NCBI GenBank assembly: GCA_035569695.1
Contig: DATMMO010000031.1
Coordinates: 1 to 17,400, forward strand
DNA from: DASXMT01 sp035569695
GTDB lineage: Bacteria; Actinomycetota; Acidimicrobiia; Acidimicrobiales; RAAP-2
Length of the DNA: 17,400 nucleotides
Reading direction: 5' to 3'
The position numbers and the translations under genes are program-made. Positions 13,374-17,400 of this stretch are shown one piece after another (the first letter of the stretch is position 1; each line of letters starts with the position of its first letter). Under the pieces are notes generated by a model that saw only the letters and a program-made list of their open reading frames with translations, did no database searches and was not told the origin of the DNA.

Positions 13374-14153
13374 TCAGCCGTTGCGGCGGGACGAGGCGCG
13401 ATGACGGAGACCCTGGCGGGCCTGGCGGGCGCGCCAGGTGCGTCCGGACCGGCTGGCCAGTTCGCCTTGCCGTCGGGCTCGCCACCGTGACGACGCACCG
13501 ACCGGGCGACGACGTGCGTTGCGCGCCACCGAGCCCTCCCGGCGGGGGCGCCGGGTTGTGGACAGCGGGGCGGGCGCTTCGGCCAGGCGCCAGACCTTGA
13601 CGAAGCGGCCCACCGCGGTAAGCACGGTCAGACCCAGCATCACCCACAGGACAGGGACCAGGAACGAGGCCGAGATGAATCCGATACCGAGGAGGATCAT
13701 CCGCTCGGCCCGCTCCATGATGCCGCCCTTGGCCGAGATGCCCAGCGATTCGGCCTTGGCCCGCTGGTAGGACACCAACGAGGTGACGGCGAGCACTGCG
13801 AAGGGCAGCAGGGCGAGGTGGCCGGGGTGGGTCGACATCAGGTACCAGGCGACGCCGCCCAGCAGCAGGGCGTCGGCCACCCGGTCGGTGACCGAGTCGA
13901 AGAACGCCCCACGGACCGAGGCCGTTCCCGAAGCCTTGGCCACCGGTCCGTCCAAGAGGTCGTGCAGGCCGGTCAGAATCAGAAGAAGGATGGCCAGGTG
14001 CAGGTGACCGGTGGCCACAGCGACAGCTGTCGCCGTGGCACTGATGAGGCCGGTTGCCGTCAAAACGTCGGCAGTGACCCCGATCTGCTGCAGCCTGTGA
14101 CCGACCGGACCGGTCGCCCGGTCCACGGTGTCGCGCCAGCGGCCGTCGAACAT
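13374..14153 (-). CDS. pgsA: CDP-alcohol phosphatidyltransferase, phosphatidylinositol(-phosphate) synthase type
   Basis: An integral membrane enzyme of 259 residues that transfers a phosphatidyl group from CDP-diacylglycerol, in actinobacteria usually to inositol phosphate. The motif D-x2-DG-x2-A-x9-G-x3-D-x3-D is at 65-90, with Asp 65, Asp 68, Asp 86 and Asp 90 all present, but the usual Arg after the Ala is Lys 73. SYQRAKAESLGISAKGGIMERAER resembles the acceptor-binding region of mycobacterial PgsA1. Several hydrophobic segments between about 27 and 195 are membrane helices. The last 60 residues form a basic tail, about one third arginine, of unknown role. The ATG is preceded by GGAGGAG at good spacing. 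It is the first gene of the operon and its promoter carries a TTGC-N4-GCAA palindrome. Confidence 0.88.
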   Translation of the reverse strand: MFDGRWRDTVDRATGPVGHRLQQIGVTADVLTATGLISATATAVAVATGHLHLAILLLILTGLHDLLDGPVAKASGTASVRGAFFDSVTDRVADALLLGGVAWYLMSTHPGHLALLPFAVLAVTSLVSYQRAKAESLGISAKGGIMERAERMILLGIGFISASFLVPVLWVMLGLTVLTAVGRFVKVWRLAEAPAPLSTTRRPRREGSVARNARRRPVGASSRWRARRQGELASRSGRTWRARQARQGLRHRASSRRNG

Positions 14154-14181
14154 GGCAGCTCCTCCAGAGGTTTCCCCTCGA

Positions 14182-14187
14182 CTCTAC
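14182..14187 (-). promoter_or_regulatory. Predicted pgsA -10 element
   Basis: TAGAGT on the minus strand fits TANNNT and would start transcription about 20 bases before the pgsA ATG, leaving room for the GGAGGAG ribosome binding site. The operator at 14195-14208 covers the spacer and -35 side. Confidence 0.45.
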
Positions 14188-14194
14188 CATCTGC

Positions 14195-14208
14195 TTGCTC
14201 GTGCAAGC
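14195..14208. promoter_or_regulatory. Predicted MarR-type operator 3, at pgsA
   Basis: CTTGCTCGTGCAAG carries the same TTGC-N4-GCAA core (14196-14207) as operators 1 and 2, and its full palindrome extends one more base each side (GC...GC, 14194-14209). It sits immediately upstream of the pgsA -10. I found no further copy of the motif in the window when scanning by eye. Confidence 0.6.
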
Positions 14209-14248
14209 GGGAAGGCGCAGCGCGGGTGGTTCCCGGCCGCACGCAGGC

Positions 14249-14263
14249 ACTCTGGTCCAGAGT
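14249..14263. promoter_or_regulatory. Perfect 7-1-7 palindrome between pgsA and the MmpL gene
   Basis: ACTCTGG-T-CCAGAGT is a perfect inverted repeat with a single central base. It lies in the 205-bp divergent spacer, about 100 bases from each start codon. An operator for an unidentified regulator is plausible. It is not the TTGC-N4-GCAA motif. Confidence 0.4.
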
Positions 14264-14358
14264 CCGTGTCCCGCCTCCCACTATACGGGGGTCCCGACGG
14301 CCTAACATCGGCTCGCGCACGGACCGGGGAGCGTCCCCAGCACCCGTGGGAGGTCATC

Positions 14359-16599
14359 GTGTTCGCAGCCCTCGCCCGCATGGTCACCGGGCACCCGTGG
14401 CGGGTGATGGCCGTCTGGGTCGTGGCCTCCGTGGCCATCGTGGTGTTCTCGCCATCCATCAGCTCGGTCACCAACGCCAACTCGGCCAGCTTTCTCCCCA
14501 GCCACTACCAGTCGGTGCAGGCCCAAGCGGCCGTGGCCAAATCCTTCCCCAAGCAGTCGGGCAACACCGACCTCCTGGTCGTCCAGCGCGCCGATGGCGC
14601 CCCTCTCACCGCGGCCGACCAGCAGGAAGTCACGAAATTCGCCACGGACCTGACCCACGCGGGCATCACAGGGCTCACCGGCACCTTCACCTCTTCCACG
14701 CTGCTTTCGCCCAACGGCAAGGCCCAACTGGTCAATGTGAACTTGCAGGGTCAGCCGGGCGAACCGGCGGTCAACGACGCGGTGAAGGCAATTCGGGCGG
14801 AGGTTCCGGGCCAACTGGCGGGCACCGGCCTTACGGCCGGTCTCACCGGCGGATCGGCCATCGCCCTCGACACCTCCAACGCCTTCGCCAAGGCCGAGAA
14901 CATCATTGCCATCGCCACCATCCTGCTCATCGTCATCTTGTTGGGCCTCATCTTCCGAAGCGTGCTGATCGCCGTTCTCCCTGTCGTGCTCATCGGGCTC
15001 ATCCACGAGGTGGCCACCTCGTTGGTGGCGGCGCTGGCCCATGCCGCCGGCTTCAACGTGGGCACCCTGCTCGGCCCCCTGCTCATCGTGGTCTTGTTCG
15101 GTATCGGGACCGACTACTTCGTCTTCCTCGTCTTCCGCTACCGAGAGAACCTGACCAAGGGCCAAGAGCCGATGGCGGCCCTGCAGCACGCCACTGAGGT
15201 GGTGGGCGAGGTCATATCCTCGTCGGCGCTCACGGTGATCGCCGCCTTCGCCGCGTTGCTCCTCACGTCGCTCGGCCTGTTGCGAACATTGGCCCCCGGA
15301 TTGATCATCTCGGTGGCCCTGATGCTGTTGAGCGCCCTGACCCTCGTGCCCGCGGTGCTCGCCCTCTTGGGTCGCGCCGTCTTCTGGCCGGCCCACCGGC
15401 AAAAGCCGGCCGGCGCCGAGACCTATTCGTCCAAGATCGGGAAGTACGTGGGGCGCCACCCAGGACGCATCGTCGCCGGCTACGGCGGCGTGTTGTTGGT
15501 CCTGGCCGTCGCCGCCTTCGGCTTCCGAGCCAACTACGACGAGGTGGGTGAGCTCCCCACCTCTTCCCCGTCGGTGGTGGCCTACGACCAGATGCAACGA
15601 GACTTCCCGGCCGGCTACGTGGGCCCGACGAGCGTCATCGTCACCAGCGACACCTCCACCGCGCTGAAGAGCCAGACCATCACCGACCTGAGCGACACGT
15701 TGCGCCACACCCAGGGGGTGGCGATCGTCGCTCCCCCGCAGATGAACGCCAGCGGCACGGCTGCCCTCATCACCATCTCGCTCAACGTCAATCCCTACTC
15801 GGGCCAGGCTCTGGCCGACGTCCAGGGGCCCATCCGATCCGCGGCCAACGGCTCCATCCCCGGGGCCACGGTGCTGGTCGGAGGGGCGACGTCACAGTCG
15901 GTGGACATCCGAAACGCCATCAACCATGACCTCGCGCTCATCTTCCCGATGGCGGCCGTGATCATCGCCGTCATCCTGGGGCTGCTGCTGCGGGCGGTCA
16001 TCGGACCCCTCTATCTGCTGCTCGGAGTGGGGCTGGGGTTTCTGGCCACCCTCGGAATCCTGGTCCTCATCTTCCAGAAAGCAGGGGGATTGGCGGGCCT
16101 CGACTTCTCCATCCCGATCGTCTTGTACCTCTTCGTGGTGGCCATCGGCACCGACTACAACATCTTGATGACGGCCCGGGTCCGAGAGGAGCTCCGTGCC
16201 GGCAAGGAACCGGCTGAGGCCGTGGGCCTGGCCATTGCCCACGGGGCGCCCACCGTGGCCGCGGCGGGCATCATCCTGGCCGGCACGTTCGCCTCGCTCC
16301 TGTTGACGGGCATCACCACCCTGACCGAGCTCGGATCGGGGGTGGCCATCGGCATCATCGTGGCTGCATTCGTGATGGCGCCTCGCCTGGTCCCCGCCAT
16401 GTCGGGCATGCGTCGCTGGCACTTCTGGTGGCCCGGGTCGCTCGACCACCGGACGGCCGAGCACACCCACCACCTCCACCTTCACGACCGCGGACGCCTC
16501 GAGCGCGTCGGGCGGGCGGGGACCACGGTGGATGCCGTGGCCCAGGAACGGGCGATTGGCGCCAACCCGGCAGGTGGCCCCGAGGACCAGCAGGGCTGA
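14359..16599 (+). CDS. MMPL/RND family transporter (MmpL-like)
   Basis: A 746-residue inner-membrane transporter of the RND superfamily. MmpL proteins export lipids or siderophores, driven by protons. Layout: TM1 at about 15-31, an extracytoplasmic loop, a TM2-TM6 cluster (about 178-355), TM7 near 375-392, a second loop, and a final TM cluster from about 530. Both conserved GTDY motifs are present (Asp 252-Tyr 253 and Asp 599-Tyr 600), each followed by an arginine-rich turn; these Asp-Tyr pairs form the proton relay in MmpL3. The C-terminus has HFWWPG, then a His-rich stretch (HRTAEHTHHLHLHDRGR) and an acidic/Gln end. The start is GTG at 14359 with GGGAGG 5 bases upstream; the frame stays open further upstream without family similarity. 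It is divergent from the pgsA operon. Substrate unknown; lipid export is suggested by the neighbours. Confidence 0.92.
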   Translation: MFAALARMVTGHPWRVMAVWVVASVAIVVFSPSISSVTNANSASFLPSHYQSVQAQAAVAKSFPKQSGNTDLLVVQRADGAPLTAADQQEVTKFATDLTHAGITGLTGTFTSSTLLSPNGKAQLVNVNLQGQPGEPAVNDAVKAIRAEVPGQLAGTGLTAGLTGGSAIALDTSNAFAKAENIIAIATILLIVILLGLIFRSVLIAVLPVVLIGLIHEVATSLVAALAHAAGFNVGTLLGPLLIVVLFGIGTDYFVFLVFRYRENLTKGQEPMAALQHATEVVGEVISSSALTVIAAFAALLLTSLGLLRTLAPGLIISVALMLLSALTLVPAVLALLGRAVFWPAHRQKPAGAETYSSKIGKYVGRHPGRIVAGYGGVLLVLAVAAFGFRANYDEVGELPTSSPSVVAYDQMQRDFPAGYVGPTSVIVTSDTSTALKSQTITDLSDTLRHTQGVAIVAPPQMNASGTAALITISLNVNPYSGQALADVQGPIRSAANGSIPGATVLVGGATSQSVDIRNAINHDLALIFPMAAVIIAVILGLLLRAVIGPLYLLLGVGLGFLATLGILVLIFQKAGGLAGLDFSIPIVLYLFVVAIGTDYNILMTARVREELRAGKEPAEAVGLAIAHGAPTVAAAGIILAGTFASLLLTGITTLTELGSGVAIGIIVAAFVMAPRLVPAMSGMRRWHFWWPGSLDHRTAEHTHHLHLHDRGRLERVGRAGTTVDAVAQERAIGANPAGGPEDQQG

Positions 16600-16623
16600 G
16601 CGGGCACCGGCTCGCGGGGCCAG

Positions 16624-16649
16624 CCGGCCGGGCTTCTCGACACGGCCGG
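16624..16649 (+). terminator. Hairpin after the MmpL-like gene
   Basis: CCGGCCG (16624-16630) pairs perfectly with CGGCCGG (16643-16649) over a 12-base loop, 25 bases after the TGA. A second small hairpin AGCGG-N6-CCGCT (16663-16678) follows. There is no T-tract; a terminator role is inferred. Confidence 0.45.
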
Positions 16650-16706
16650 GGATAGGCTCGTTAGCGGCCTCGACCGCTGGGGGTGGGAGGCCAGGAGGTG
16701 GCCACC

Positions 16707-17400
16707 ATGGACCGTTTCGATTCCGAGCAGATTCGGAATGTGGCGCTCATCGGTCATACCGGCGTCGGCAAGACAACCCTGGTCGAAGCGATCCTCACCC
16801 ACACCGGCGCCATCCGCCGGGCCGGCCGGGTGGAAGAGGGCACGACAGTGTGCGACCACGAGCCCGAGGAGATCGCCCACCACATGACCATGGGGCTGTC
16901 GCTGGCCCCGAGCGTGGTCGAGGGCAGCGTCGTGGGCACGGTGAAGCTCAACCTGGTGGACACCCCCGGGTACGCCGACTATACGGCGGAAGTAGCCGCC
17001 GCCCTGGCAGTGGTCGATCTGGCCGTCGTGGTGGTGAGCGCGGTGGAGGGCATCCAGATCCGGACCGAGATCGCCTGGGACATGGCCGCCCAGGCCGACC
17101 TGCCCCGCATCATCCTCATCACCCAGCTCGACCGGGAGCGGGCCGACTTCGACGGCGTGCTGGGCGAGCTCCGGGCCACGTTCGGCGCCGGCGTCGCACC
17201 GCTGGAGCTGCCCATCGGCAGCCAGTCGGAATTTCGCGGCGTGGTCGACCTGTTGAGCGACACCGCCGTCACCTATCCGGCCGACGGAAGCACCACCACC
17301 GGGACCACGGGCCCGCTACCGGCGGACCTGGTGGCCACCGAACACGCCATTCACGAGGCACTGGTGGAGGGCATCGTGGTGGGCGACGACGATCTGATGG
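16707..17400 (+). CDS. EF-G-like translational GTPase, 3' end outside window
   Basis: The first 231 residues of a GTPase related to elongation factor G (the FusA2 or EF-G-like subgroup found beside canonical EF-G in actinobacteria). G1 is GHTGVGKT (16-23), G3 is DTPG (85-88) followed by YADYTAEV, and the switch I region has EEGTTVCDHEPEEIAHHMTM instead of the canonical EF-G sequence, which places it in the EF-G-like group. The G4 motif reads TQLD (139-142) rather than NKxD. The ATG at 16707 has GGAGG 8 bases upstream; a GTG at 16698 is an in-frame alternative. Domains II-V are beyond the right edge. The function of this subgroup is poorly defined, and elongation should not be assumed. Confidence 0.88.
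   Translation, partial: MDRFDSEQIRNVALIGHTGVGKTTLVEAILTHTGAIRRAGRVEEGTTVCDHEPEEIAHHMTMGLSLAPSVVEGSVVGTVKLNLVDTPGYADYTAEVAAALAVVDLAVVVVSAVEGIQIRTEIAWDMAAQADLPRIILITQLDRERADFDGVLGELRATFGAGVAPLELPIGSQSEFRGVVDLLSDTAVTYPADGSTTTGTTGPLPADLVATEHAIHEALVEGIVVGDDDLM

Noticed and set aside
14225..14310. tRNA-like sequence (CTCTGGA, as in a tRNA-Gln anticodon loop, and GTATAGTGG, as in a D-arm, on the minus strand)
   Set aside because: The bases flanking CTCTGGA do not form a 5-bp anticodon stem, there is no GGTTCGAATCC-type T-arm and no acceptor stem. The match is explained by the ACTCTGG palindrome.
1..17400. CRISPR array, IS element, phage or toxin-antitoxin genes
   Set aside because: The repeats present are short in-frame arrays within genes. 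No transposase, integrase, terminal inverted repeat pair, spacer-repeat pattern or toxin-antitoxin motif was seen.

Overview
The window is high-GC bacterial DNA with densely packed genes, most of them on the minus strand. It looks like an actinobacterium. Three things point that way: a phosphatidylinositol / phosphatidylinositol-mannoside (PIM) type gene set (pgsA, a PatA-like acyltransferase, a PimA-like mannosyltransferase), an MmpL-type transporter, and a gene order that broadly follows Mycobacterium tuberculosis from ruvB-ruvA-ruvC through yebC, pdxT and pdxS to pimA, patA and pgsA1. Queuosine genes (queA, tgt), several apparently leaderless genes and an EF-G-like GTPase suggest a deep actinobacterial lineage such as Acidimicrobiia. 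That placement is inference, not proof.

Region 1 (1-4052, minus strand): ruvC-ruvA-ruvB-queA-tgt. The first three genes and the last two are joined by 4-base start/stop overlaps. Transcription probably starts at the ruvC ATG. A perfect 14-bp LexA/SOS box (CGAACATGCGTTCG) overlaps that start codon, so Holliday-junction resolution, and perhaps tRNA queuosine synthesis downstream, should be DNA-damage inducible. tgt runs off the left edge.

Region 2 (4096-6472, minus strand): pdxS-pdxT-yebC, which encodes the PLP synthase pair and a YebC/TACO1 family protein. pdxS also looks leaderless. Upstream lies 428 bp without an intact gene (6454-6881). It holds the C-terminal remnant of a LigB/YgiD-type extradiol dioxygenase and three strong hairpins.

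Region 3 (6882-8251): yceI (minus) and a marR-type regulator (plus) are divergent. Two copies of the palindrome TTGC-N4-GCAA, centred 31 bp apart, bracket the likely yceI promoter.

Region 4 (8252-14210, minus strand): pgsA, LPLAT acyltransferase, a PAS-PAS-PAS-GGDEF diguanylate cyclase, a PimA-like glycosyltransferase and an M48 membrane protease form one apparent operon. The mycobacterial PIM operon has no cyclase at this position. A third TTGC-N4-GCAA palindrome sits in the pgsA promoter, and I found no further copy in the window. This suggests that the MarR-type protein also controls the phospholipid/PIM operon.

Region 5 (14359-17400, plus strand): an MmpL/RND transporter, transcribed divergently from pgsA, is followed by the 5' part of an EF-G-like GTPase with an unusual G4 motif.

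I saw no CRISPR array, rRNA, convincing tRNA, insertion sequence or phage gene. The most interesting layers are regulatory (the shared MarR-type palindrome, the SOS box in the ruvC start codon) and the c-di-GMP cyclase embedded in the PIM operon.
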